A stretch of DNA of 64,000 nucleotides, from assembly GCF_004210375.1 (NCBI RefSeq), contig NC_134837.1, positions 18,540,586 to 18,604,585 of the forward strand. The letters are read 5' to 3'. The position numbers were made by a program, and so were the translations under genes. Positions 45,359 through 55,985 of this stretch are shown here, one piece after another. The notes under the pieces were generated by a model that saw nothing but the letters and a program-made list of their open reading frames with translations, had not been told where the DNA came from and searched no databases. This stretch comes from Tachypleus tridentatus (lineage: Eukaryota; Arthropoda; Merostomata; Xiphosura; Limulidae). Each line of letters opens with the position of its first letter. The stretch's first letter is position 1.

Positions 45359-46892
45359 TCTAGTGTATGAGATGTCGCAAGCTATGTATTGGATAAGTAG
45401 TCTGTAAACTCGGTGATCGATTTTGTGTACATCTTAGATCTTGTTGTGAAGGTTTCACTGACTTACTTGTTTCCAAGCAGCTTAGTCCTTCCGACCGATA
45501 TGACGTTACCGACATGAAAGTCTTTGTCACGAAAACTAAAGAGCCCTGAACACCGCATCATCTTCCAACCAACCACAAAGTTTCTTCAAGTAATTAATAA
45601 CAGTTTACTTTATTTTTTATTTTTGTCAAACAAATTCTTTTTTTTTCTAGATTTGATTATTTAATAATTACTTATATGTTCTTTTTTATTTTCTTTCAAC
45701 AATGCTTTTGATCTTGTATTTAGGTTAAAATGGGAGAAAAAATGACGAAGAATGTCCAAGAGTCTCAAGCTCACGCTAGATGTCACTTTGTTCGTACGTC
45801 TGGAAAATTTAAGAAAAAATACTCGATATTTGAAACAATACCCTAACTCTTTCGGTGTTTTAAAAGTGTTTAACTTGACCGAGTTTCTTCGCTCACTAAA
45901 TTTAGCTTCAAAAATTCTGCAGAAAAAATATATTGATGTTAACATTTTGGCATTATTGTTATTATTAATTATTATTATTTAGGAAAAACAAATGTTCAAA
46001 ATTTTACACAAAGTGGCTAAAATATAAAGAAGCTTTATAATAGTAAGCATTTTACCTGCGCTTCGCTGAAATGCCCAAAGAACCCATCACAATTTACAGA
46101 GATTCCAATGTATTGGTCAAGCTTCTCCATTAATCCCAGTTTCTTCTATAGCTATTCCAGAGGACTTGGTACACAAAAGAAAAACCGTTAAGATATATGC
46201 TTGTGATACTTGAGTGTGTAAGGCTAAGTCTGGTCAGGCTAACTTGTGATTGGGATAACAACACAGTTTTTTTTTTAAAATGGCGCCCCAGGATCCCAAG
46301 GAAAGAAACAGGAATACAAATCGCATCCCAAATTTGTGTTCAGCAATCCCACAAACCTATGCCTATTTTTTAGCGCCCCCGATACAACATAAAAATCATA
46401 AATAAAGGTATCGCTCTACGCCATATAGTGAAAGACATCCTCAAGCCACTCTGAATCTACCTACCAAATGTGGTTCTCCTAAATTCAATCTGTTGAAGAG
46501 TTTGCGAAGAAATAAATTCACAAACACAAATTAATATAAAGTGGTGTCGATCGTTTAATCTCAAAAAGTAATAAACATATATAAGATAACGAGTGTTATT
46601 TATGATATCCAGATATCTTGTACTAAACTTCTCAATAACGTACTATATGAATTTGTATCTATTCATCCTTTTTGTTTTCAAAAGTGTAGTGTAAGTTACC
46701 GAACTTTTTTCAACCTCATGTTCCACTTGGTCTGCTTTACTTTTGTTTAGGGAATTGTTACTTAATTAACTGTAGTTTATTTTCGTTTATCTTCGGTGGT
46801 TCAGTCGAAGTTTATTCCAAGATTCCAATAAACTCGTTTCTCCTGTTTGTCTCCTTCAGTTTCAATGTTCCACCTGCTCCTCTTACTCTTCT
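45359..46892. other. Intron 5, unassigned
   Basis: No exon or element recognised. A locally G/C-richer stretch at 46280-46390 (GGCGCCCCAGGATCCC, AGCGCCCCCGATAC) has no identified function. Overlapping open frames at 45661-45982 lack any recognisable domain. Confidence 0.4.
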
Positions 46893-47870
46893 GTTATTCC
46901 TTAGTGGAACAGCGGTAAGCCTTTGGATTTACAATGCTTAAATCAGGGGTTTCATTCCCCTCAGTAGACACAGCATATAATCCGGTATGACTATGTAAAA
47001 TCAGGGGTTTCATTCCCCTCAGTAGACACAGCATATAATCGGTATGACTATGTAAAATCAGGGGTTTCATTTCCCTCAGTAGACACAGCATATAATCCGG
47101 TATGACTATGTAATATCAGGGGTTTCATTCCCCTCAGTAGACACAGCATATAATCCGGTATGACTATGTAATATCAGGGGTTTCATTCCCCTCAGTAGAC
47201 ACAGCATATAATCCGGTATGACTATGTAATATCAGGGTTTCATTCCCCTCAGTAGACACAGCATATAATCCGGTATGACTATGTAATATCAGGGATTTCA
47301 ATCCCCTCAGTAGACACAGCATATAATCCGGTATGACTATGTAAAATCAGGGGTTTCATTCCCCTCAGTAGACACAGCATATAATCGGTATGACTATGTA
47401 ATATCAGGGTTTCATTCCCCTCAGTAGACACAGCATATAATCGGTATGACTATGTAATATCAGGGTTTCATTCCCTCAGTAGACACAGCATATAATCCGG
47501 TATGACTATGTAATATCAGGGTTTCATTCCCTCAGTAGACACAGCATATAATCCGGTATGACTATGTAATATCAGGGATTTTTTCTGTTATACAGGGTAT
47601 GACTATGTTATCAGGGTTTCATTCCCTCAGTAGACACAGCACATAATCCGGTATGACTATGTAATATCAGGGTTTCATTCCCCTCAGTAGACACAGCATA
47701 TAATCATGACTATGTAATATCAGGGATTTCAATCCCCTCAGTAGACACAGCATATAATCCGGTATGACTATGTAAAATCAGGGTTTCATTCCCCTCAGTA
47801 GACACAGCATATAATCTGTTTGACCGTGTATATCAGGGTTTCATTCCCTTAGTAGACACAGCATATCGTT
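46893..47870 (+). repeat. 57-bp satellite seeded by a SINE-B copy (about 16 copies)
   Basis: The left end (46893-46985) is an ordinary SINE-B head, CCTTAGTGGAACAGCGGTAA, followed by its B-box segment CAGGGGTTTCATTCCCCTCA and GTAGACACAGCATATAAT. From there the unit TCAGGGGTTTCATTCCCCTC, AGTAGACACAGCATATAATC, CGGTATGACTATGTAATA repeats. Each unit retains the B-box-like T-arm but not the A box. One copy near 47580 is interrupted by TTTTTTCTGTTATACAGG, which resembles the next array. Confidence 0.93.
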
Positions 47871-47899
47871 GTACTGGTTCATCTGTTCTAGAAATGTTT

Positions 47900-48825
47900 C
47901 TTTCTTTTACTCCGTTACATCGTTTCGTCTCCAAGTTACTATCACTCTTTTTCTGTTATACAGGTTCATGTTGTTCACCAAGCTACTATTACTGTTTTCC
48001 GTTACATCGTTTCGTCTCCAAGTTACTATCACTCTTTTTCTGTTATACAGGTTCATGTTGTTCACCAAGCTACTATTACTGTTTTCCGTTACATCGTTTC
48101 GTCTCCAAGTTACTATCACTCTTTTTCTGTTATACAGGTTCATGTTGTTCACCAAGCTACTATTACTGTTTTCCGTTACATCGTTTCGTCTCCAAGTTAC
48201 TATCACTCTTTTTCTGTTATACAGGTTCATGTTGTTCACCAAATTACTATCAGTATTATCCATCACACAGGTTCATGTTGTTCTTCAAGTTGTTATCACT
48301 GTTATCTATTACACAAGTTCATGTTGTTCTCCAAGCTACTATTACTGTTTTCCGTTACACAGGTTCATGTCGTTATCCAAGCTACTATCACTATTATCCG
48401 TTAAAGAGGTTCATGTTATTCTCCAAGTTATTATCACTATTATCCGTTATAGAGGTTCATGTTGTTCTCCAAGTTATTATCACTATTATCTGTTAGAGAG
48501 GTTCATGTTATTCTCCAAGCTATTATCACTATTATCCGTTATAGAGGTTCATGTTATTCTCCAAGTTATTATCACTATTATCCATTAGAGAGGTTCATGC
48601 TATTTTCCAAGTTATTATCCGTTAGAGAGGTTCATGTTGTTCTCCAAGTTATTATCACTATTATCCGTTAGAGAGGTTCATGTTATTCTCCAAGTTATTA
48701 TCCGTTAGAGAGGTTCATGTTATTCTTCAAGTTATTATCCGTTAGAGAAGTTCATGTTATTCTCCAAGTTATTATCACTATTATCCATTAGAGAGTTTCA
48801 TGTTGTTCTCCAACTTATCCTTCCT
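47900..48825. repeat. 87-bp dimer array (4 copies) continuing as 44-46-bp monomers
   Basis: From 47914, four near-identical 87-bp units begin at 47914, 48001, 48088 and 48175. Each consists of two related halves (GTTACATCGTTTCGTCTCCA... and GTTATACAGGTTCATGTTG...). From about 48250 the array continues as single diverged monomers (TTCATGTTATTCTCCAAGTT, ATTATCACTATTATCCGTTA). This is a local higher-order repeat. The 87-bp period explains the open frames on both strands. Confidence 0.94.
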
Positions 48826-50854
48826 CCATTATTCTAATAAAAACAATAATGTGTTAAGAGTTTGATAAAGTTTTTTATTCACATTTATTTTCAAAGTTTG
48901 TAGAATGACTAAAACTATTTACGCCCCGAGACAATTAGAAATCTTTAATTACTTTGTTTCGGTTAATAAGTTCGTTGCGTGATTAGTTGAAACGTTTTAT
49001 TCCAGACAAAGGAAAGTTTCTTTATATCGTCAGAACTACTTTAGTCAGTATTTACTTACTGTTCCTAATTGCGAGTCACATTAAATGTTTTACCTTAATT
49101 TTGAGTAGAAGTCTGTCCTGATAGTTTCCAAGTTTTCAATCATTCAGCAAGATATAATCTTTTTATGTCCTCTAGTAAGTGTCAGTGCATCAGTGGTATT
49201 TATCATTAAAAAATGTATGTTTAAAAATTGCGTTATAATTAAACAGACGTTAAAGTCAAGAGATAAAATTCGTTGATGTTTAACAGTGTATTAATTATTT
49301 GTCAAAATGTATCATACCTTATACAAATTCTTCGTACGTAAAACTTCTAAGAAGAAAGAAAATTAAAGTTTAGTATTCAGATTTTTTGTGAGCTCTAATA
49401 TTATTTATCCCAGAGATCACTCAGTTTATGTTTCACAGATACTAGAAGTTTGCATCGCAAAGCTGGCATTTCGTTATATCAGCAGTAGTTTAATTTATGG
49501 GATGGACAACAGCTCATTCGGAGCGTAAAATGGTTAATGTTTCAGCCACCAGAGAGCGCTGTTCAGTTATCACATATTTCGAGATCGAAAACTTACTAAC
49601 GCTTACACTGACTTTAAAATAAAGCTTAAACTTACATAGGCAGATATTATTTGTTTTGTTTTCTTTATTTTCAGCTGTGGACACACTAAAACATCTTCAT
49701 AAAGCAACTTTATAAGTGGTTAAATAATCCTGAATAAATAAAGTTTCACCTGGAAGCTGAAACTGAGCGAGATTCAAACCCATGATTTTAATTTTAGTTA
49801 ACTAAGCTATTGTGCCTCGAGTATACTACTGGTACATTTTCATTATATTGGACAGAAGACGGCAGAATTTCTAACACTTCTTATGTCTTGCCGCATCGAA
49901 TACAGCATAAAGGTCTGGAAATACAGAATTATAATCCTTTGTAATATTCTAATTAATAACACCGGGATCAGAATAGCATATTCGTGCGGCGGCGTTTCAC
50001 GTACTTTGTATTTGACTCGTCAAACACGCCTTGAATAACATCCGAGTGTTTCGCAGCGGCATCTTTCACGTGATACTGATTAGCCGGGTGAAAACGCCTT
50101 GAAATACCGCCGGAGGGCGCGGTAGCTGGGACCGCGAGAAACAATAATGCAGATAGAGAGATTGGATGAATCACAGTGACTTGATCTGACATTTTTGTTT
50201 CTTCACTTGTCCTTTATCTGTTCCATTGGATGTCTTGTATTATGTGTCCAAACTGAATGGTGTCTATTTGTTATTAATTTGACATTTCCTAGGCTTAGTG
50301 TTCAATGATGTCGAATTGATTTTAACACGAAGAAGATATGACTGAATAAACAAATCACGCTGTTATTATTATATCAATTTGTTTATAGGTTCTTTCACGT
50401 GTTGATAAGGAGTTATAGTATTTTTAATGAAAGCTGCTTGAAGCCAGTTAGGAATACAATGTTACATAAATTAGCAGACTTGTAAAGACCGTGTTTAACA
50501 GGTTCGTAAGGCCGCCATGATCCTCACCCTGCATCTGGTTTTCAAAGATATATCTAAAAATGATTACTTTGGAGTATAATTATTAAATATTGTTGATCCG
50601 TTTTGAAGACATTACAGAATAGATACCTTGCGTGTTAACATTATTAATGATTTGAGGCATATTTTTATCACGGTTTAAAAAAAGTGTATCAGGATAAAAC
50701 ACGTCGCTCATATTTAGATCAGTAACATTCCAAACTAAAGAGTAGCTTTACTATAGCGAAGATATATTGACGTGGCTGCAGTTCTCTGTTCAGTGCTGTT
50801 TATATTTGAACACTTTTGACACGATATGGGTAACAGTTAAGCTTTTTCTTGCAG
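48826..50854. other. Intron 5, 3' part, with a small CpG-rich patch
   Basis: Mostly unassigned. At 49980-50170 the sequence is unusually rich in CpG for this window (GTGCGGCGGCGTTTCACG, CGCCGGAGGGCGCGGTAGC) and contains a CACGTG near 50068. It is open on the minus strand for 74 codons without a recognised domain. It could be an unmethylated regulatory patch or a fragment of older coding DNA. Confidence 0.4.
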
Positions 50855-50980
50855 AAAAATGTGACGAAACCAAAGAGTTTGACTGTGGAGACGGCACGTG
50901 TGTAGCCAAAGCTCTTAAGTGCAATGGACATTTCAATTGCAAATACCGGTACGACGAAGAGGACACCATATGTTCAGTTG
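50855..50980 (+). CDS. Neto: Neto-like gene, exon 6: LDL-receptor class A domain
   Basis: A 126-nt exon between acceptor CTTTTTCTTGCAG and donor GTAAGT, phase 1 at both ends. It encodes one complete LDLa module with six cysteines: KCDETKEFDCGDGTCVAKAL and KCNGHFNCKYRYDEEDTIC. The usual calcium site (D-x-S-D-E) is replaced by Y-R-Y-D-E-E-D, so only part of the acidic ligand set is visible. I recall atypical LDLa modules in Neto proteins but have not checked this. Position after CUB2 and before the membrane span is diagnostic for the Neto architecture. If the donor is skipped, the frame meets TAG at 50986-50988 (SVGK-stop), which would give an ectodomain without a membrane anchor. Confidence 0.95.
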
Positions 50981-51595
50981 GTAAGTAGAGGACGCCATAG
51001 GTTCTGTCAGTAAGTAGGAGAAACCATAGGTTCAGTTGGTAAGTAGGGGACACCATAGGTTCAGAGTCAGTAAGTAGGAGAAACCATAGGTTCAGTTGGT
51101 AAGTAGAGGACGCCATAGGTTCAGTGGGTAAGTAGGAGACACCATAGGTTCAGTTAGTAAGTAGGGAGACACCATAGGTTCAGTGGGTAAGTGGGAGACA
51201 CCATAGGTTCAGTTGGTAAGTAGGAGACACCATAGGTTCAGTTAGTAAGTGAAAGGCATCATGGTGTGTCGAGTAATCCACGTGTGCTCTGTTATACTAG
51301 ACGATTATTTGTACTCTACTTGTAAGTAGAAGAAACCGTGTGTTCTGTTTAAAACTAGAGAACTCCCTGTGTTCAGTTCGCAAGCGGCATATGCTCAGAT
51401 GATAATAAAGGATAACCTTTTTTTCAGTTGGTAAATGGAGGAAACCACATGTTATGTTAATAACTGTAAACAACCTATCCTTATATGGTACGTGCAGAAA
51501 AACGTATGTTCAGGTACAAAGTGGAGGACAAATGTAATCAGATAAATATGGAAGATACAAATATTGAGTTAGTAAGTGGAGAACAATATGCAGCT
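50960..51595 (+). repeat. 29-bp repeat seeded by the exon 6 3' end and its donor
   Basis: The exon end plus donor (GAGGACACCATATGTTCAGT, TGGTAAGTA) is repeated immediately downstream as GGACACCATAGGTTCAGTTG, GTAAGTAGA. GTAAGT occurs at 50981 (true donor), 51010, 51039, 51070, 51099, 51128, 51157, 51187, 51216 and 51245, spaced 29-31 bp. Older, diverged copies continue to about 51595 (CTTGTAAGTAGAAGAAACCG, TTCAGTTGGTAAATGGAGG). Confidence 0.95.
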
Positions 51596-52787
51596 ATGGA
51601 ATACACTCATCCTCCTTAACAGTCCCGTTAGTAGAATAATAATCGTAATATTACACACTCGCCATTAGCAATCCCACTAAGGGTATTTAGTAGACAGTTA
51701 CCGACAATTCCAAAGCTCATTAAGGTTTGTGAACAATAAAAACGCTATTTATGGTAGTCGTTGAAAGACCGGGGAATTGTGTATATCTGGCTAAGTTTTA
51801 ATGTATTTCCCAATTTAAACGTTATTCGAGTTACGTTCGTGATTTGAATATATTCTGCAAAAAAATCTGTCACAGGGTTCAAACCTCAAATTTAAGCGTT
51901 ATAAGACCTCAAGCCTACCCCTTAACCATTGAAGGACTTTCTATTCCAGCTAGTTTAGATCTTAGCATATTTCATCTAACAAAAGGTTTCAGTGTCTGAG
52001 CTCACAAGTTTTATCACCCTCACCAAATTTATTCATAACATTTTAAAAGCAGTGCTTTGGGTAAGTGATGAAAGATGGCTGCTGAAAAAATGTTTACAGA
52101 TGAGCTCTCATGCTCAATATTTCACACTTCTTTTAGAAGCACGTACAGAATTTCTACTACTGAACCACTGAAATCGCTATGGTTGCATGCTTTTGAGAGT
52201 TTCTCAGCAATGCTCCTTTATTCTGCGCGTGTTTGTTCTGTAAATCCTTATTACGCTGAGAAGGTTTTCATAGCACTATAAGCTCCGTGTTTCAAGGATT
52301 AGATTTGCACTTGTGTAGTTTCTAACGTTGCTCCATGCTGCTAAAAAGCTCATGGATAATAATCCGTAAATAAACTTACTAATAATATTATCCGGCATCC
52401 TCTTTACTGTCGTTGATTGGTTATTCTCTTTCCATAGTTTAACTTCAGATCTTCGAACAGCCTCGCATAAAACCGATAGAGAAATTGTACTCATATTCCG
52501 CTGAATATTAAAGCATTTATCGCAAACGATGTTTTTTTTTCTTTTGTTTCTCCAAATTTCTAGGCCGTTTTCTTTTTTACGGTAACTGGTGAGTTGTGAA
52601 ATGAAATGTTATCTACTTTGCTTAAATACTTCAGTTTTATTATGCGCAGTTTCTTAATTACGTATACTGTGATTCTGAAATTGTTTAGTATTGCTTTTAA
52701 CTATTATTCATAGCACAATTAAAATCAGTTCGATTTTAAATATATGTTTAACGACAAACAGATGAAGTCTTTAATGAAAGTGTTGCT
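51596..52787. other. Intron 6 interior
   Basis: A diverged minus-strand tRNA-like/SINE-B remnant lies at 51868-51935 (CACAGGGTTCAAACCTCAAA, TACCCCTTAACCATTGAAG). Otherwise nothing is recognised. Confidence 0.45.
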
Positions 52788-53049
52788 ATTTCAGATGAAA
52801 GTGTAGGGGTTCTATTTCAGATGAAAGTGTAGGGGTTCTATTTCAGATGGAAGTGTAGGGGTTCTATTTCAGATGAAAGTGTAGGGTTCTATTTCAGATG
52901 AAAGTGTAGGGGTTCTATTTCAAATGAAAGTGTAGGGGTTCTATTTCAGATGAAAGTGTAGGGGTTCTATTTCAAATGAAAGTGTAGGGGTTCTATTTCA
53001 AATGAAAGTGTAGGGGTTCTATTTCAAATGAAAGTGTAGGTGTTCCTTT
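52788..53049 (+). repeat. 26-bp repeat with acceptor-like TTTCAG, abutting exon 7
   Basis: The unit GGTTCTATTTCAGATGAAAG, TGTAGG is repeated ten times and stops about 10 bp before the acceptor of exon 7. Copies 1-5 and 7 read TATTTCAGATG. Copies 6, 8, 9 and 10 read TATTTCAAATG. The sequence leading to the real acceptor (GTGTAGGTGTTCCTTTAACT, TTCCAG) looks like a diverged eleventh copy. Confidence 0.93.
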
Positions 53050-53059
53050 AACTTTCCAG

Positions 53060-53793
53060 GGTCCACGGCAAGTGTGGTTCTATCTTCGGAACATATGATC
53101 ATCATTCTGGTGGTTTTCTTCGCTCTAGTGTTCGGTATGTGTCTGTCTATCTCAATATCCTGTTACAACAAGATAAAAGAAAGAAAGGAGCAAGAGCGGG
53201 AATATCGGCTGCGCCGCTCTAAGGAGGTGTCGATGGAGGCAGACCTGGACCACAAAGTTGCCAGCGTGGAAAAGAACTTAGGGACATTTAGGAAACCCCC
53301 AAATACCAAGACAGCAACGGGATCTCGAAATAGCGACGATACAGAACCCGAAGAAGAAGACGAAGATGGGTGTTACGTACCCGAGATAGATCTGACTGTA
53401 TTTGATAAGTTTCCAAACGGTGGTTCTTCAGTGACAAGAGCAAATGACAACTGTCCAATATCTCCGCCCACTAGACAAGAAACAATTACAATTGTATCTG
53501 ATAGCAGCCAACACCATCCTTACTGTAGTTATCACAGATTCAGTGAGAGTCCTCCGCTCCCTCCTCCACCCCCGCCCCCTCTACCCCCTCACCTTCGCAG
53601 GAGAGAAGAACCCCACTGTTCAGACAACCTTGTCCTTTTCGACAATCAGTGTCCTAAACATAACAGATCAGCCTTACTTCGAGTTCATCAAGACGAGGAC
53701 CTTGAAGAAGACACGGAGCTCACAGAAGCAATGGTTGAGTTGTATCCAAACAGTCCAGGAGGTTGTCGTCAGAAATATGATCACCAAACATGA
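53060..53793 (+). CDS. Neto: Neto-like gene, exon 7: transmembrane helix and cytoplasmic tail
   Basis: Acceptor TTTAACTTTCCAG; the exon enters in phase 1 and ends at TGA 53791-53793. About 9 residues of juxtamembrane sequence precede a strong hydrophobic span, MIIILVVFFALVFGMCLSIS (from 53095). ISCYNKIKERKEQEREYRLR follows as a basic stop-transfer segment, so the topology is type I. The tail of about 200 residues has an acidic run (EPEEEDEDG), a His/Tyr patch (HHPYCSYHRF), a proline run (SPPLPPPPPPPLPP) that could bind SH3, WW or EVH1 domains, and an acidic C-terminal part. The last residues, DHQT, are not a standard PDZ ligand. The reading frame is intact over its full length. Tail motifs are inference; there is no recognisable catalytic domain. 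Confidence 0.93.
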
Positions 53794-54867
53794 AACGGTT
53801 TGGATATTGTTAACCATCCCTGGCTGAGCTTTACGGTTACAGTGCAAGGTTGTTTAACTCCCGTGACGCAATGAAAGCGGATAATATACATGTTAGCAAG
53901 TAGGTCTTCTCCAGTTGATTTGGAACTTCTGTTTAATTTGCACCACAGTACATCATCAACTTGCAGCTCTGTTAACTCAATTTTTGTCATCTTAACGATA
54001 TGGGCATCAAGTAACCTTTCAACTTCTTGATGTTTGTGACAGTTAGTGCATAGAAGAAAAAAAAAAGATTTGCGCTAATTATAGTTTCCTTTTTGTAAGT
54101 AATCCATATGTGTTGCTCAAAGAACATGCCCAATGTTCGTGTTTGTCCATCAGAGAAACGTCTTATCGTGCCGATCTGAAACAAAAGAAATAGATATTTG
54201 TCCTTGCTCAACATCCTCCATGCCATAAGTAATGGAGGCAATCATTATCTGAACAGATGCTGCTCTTGTTTGTAATTTATCAACTGTTTACTAGATCAAC
54301 ATAAAACGTGTGGATATGGTTCTGTTGTGTTACAAAAGTAGGGATGTTAACCCCCTTATTAGGTACCGTTTGTTTATAACTGTAATCCGCTTCTATGCTT
54401 ATCGAAAAAAAAAAAAAACAGAAAAGGTACGAATGCATCTAAACTTCCAAATTTTCCCATTTCCTTTGTTGGTACTATGTAGTCATTTAACGTGAGCAGT
54501 AACCTGAATAAGTTGAACACGTGCCTTTAAAACGCGACATTCTTTTTCCATCTTATGTTAAAAACCCTTGTTAAGTATTGTATACAATGTCATTTCGAGA
54601 ATATTAAAAATATGTGACTTAGGTCTAGTATGAACTTTCCATCGAACACACAGAAGCTCTTATTTATAATTTTGAACCTGTGAGGTTCTGTACTGTACTA
54701 GCAAGGAAAGTAAATGAAGTTCTGGTTTCGAGTACGTTTTATAAACCTCTCTATTTAATCAATAAATTAGGTTTTTCTTTCTTTTTTTATGTAGGTTTCT
54801 CTTGAGTTTTAAAAGTACGGAATACAGTCTAACACACAGAACATAACATATTTTTTTACTTATCTTG
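53794..54867 (+). other. Probable 3' UTR and 3' flank of the Neto-like gene
   Basis: No further exon is recognised after the stop. The first good poly(A) context is AATAAA at 54761-54766, followed by a T-rich stretch (GGTTTTTCTTTCTTTTTTTA), suggesting a 3' UTR of about 1 kb. A poly-A run at 54404-54418 is genomic. Confidence 0.5.
54761..54766 (+). terminator. Candidate polyadenylation signal AATAAA
   Basis: The hexamer is followed within 15-40 bp by a T-rich downstream element. It is the most convincing candidate in the first kilobase after the Neto stop codon. Confidence 0.45.
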
Positions 54868-55088
54868 TATCCCCGTCGCGCCAAACATGCTCGCCCTTTC
54901 AGTCGTGGGGGCGTTATAATGTTACGGTCAATCCCACTATTCGTTGGTAAAAGAGTAGCCCAAGAGTTGGCGGTGGGTGGTGATGACTAGCTGCCTTCCC
55001 TCCAGTTTTACACTACTAAATTATGGACAACTAGCACAGATAGCCCTCGAGTAGCTTTGAGCGAAATTCAAAAACAAAAACAAACAAA
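54868..55088 (+). mobile_element. SINE-A, 5'-truncated
   Basis: Starts at the end of the B box (TATCCCCGTCGCGCCAAACA) and continues through the standard body to an AAACAAAAACAAACAAAC tail. The tRNA-like head is missing. Confidence 0.93.
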
Positions 55089-55985
55089 CTTACCTTGTAC
55101 CCATACTTTACCGGTTGCTAACAGTGTAATTAACTTCATATGTAGTTATGATCCAAATTCATAATTATCGGGAAACCTACAAGAGTGGTAGATATATATT
55201 TAAGCTCCTCTTTTTGTTCCTCCTCTTTACTACTTGTTTTTAAGGTAAACGATAATATAAATATATTCCATATTGCAAACTATCCCAAGTAAGCCATCAT
55301 TATGATTCATTACCTTTGTTCATTCTTTATTCTAGAACAGACATAAGCCTAGTTTTAATTTCAGGTTGGCCTATAGAACGTTAAACTGTTTGTAAAAATA
55401 GCAACCTGTACATTTCCATATGTACTTATAGATAACTTTATAAATTCTAATATTACAACCACCCCTCCATTAATTATTATCATAAATGAACGGAGTCCAA
55501 GGCACTGCTACTCACTGTACACCGTTAAAAGAAATGTATATATATATATATACACTCACTTTGTAACATGTACTTTTATCTGTGTTATATATATACATAA
55601 AACACTCACTTCCTAAGAAGTATGTGCATATGCTTAATACATTAACTCCATATGATACGTCTATATTATATATACAAATTTATTCTCAACTCGTTAACCT
55701 TTTAAGATGTATACAAATCTACTGAGCGGTCATAAAATAATGCTTAAGTTATTAGTATCTTTAAAATTACATTATGTTTATAAAGCGCCTAACTGAACCA
55801 AATTAGGTAAAAGTTACAATATTTAAACCTATGTATCCTCTATCGTAAGAGAAATGGGTAGAATAGGTAGACTTTTGAGTAGGTTCAGTGTTAACGTAGA
55901 AATAATTAATTGTTTGAGCCTACAAAGCACTTAAGTAACTCTGTAGAATCTACATTTCAACATAATTGAACGTTAGAATAAATCT
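55089..55985. other. 3' flank, unassigned
   Basis: A TA microsatellite lies at about 55535-55552. No gene or element recognised. Confidence 0.5.

Noticed and set aside
47869..48671. Hydrophobic 200-239-codon frames (LLLFSVTSFRLQVTITLF period)
   Set aside because: The 87-bp period is divisible by three. The sequence is a satellite and has no unique flanks or splice sites.
50981..51250. Donor repeats as multiple duplicated exons
   Set aside because: The units contain only the last about 20 nt of the exon plus the donor, with no acceptor, and carry a TAG stop.
53444..53827. 127-codon frame overlapping exon 7
   Set aside because: An out-of-frame shadow of the Neto cytoplasmic tail, which has the correct phase and stop in the other frame.
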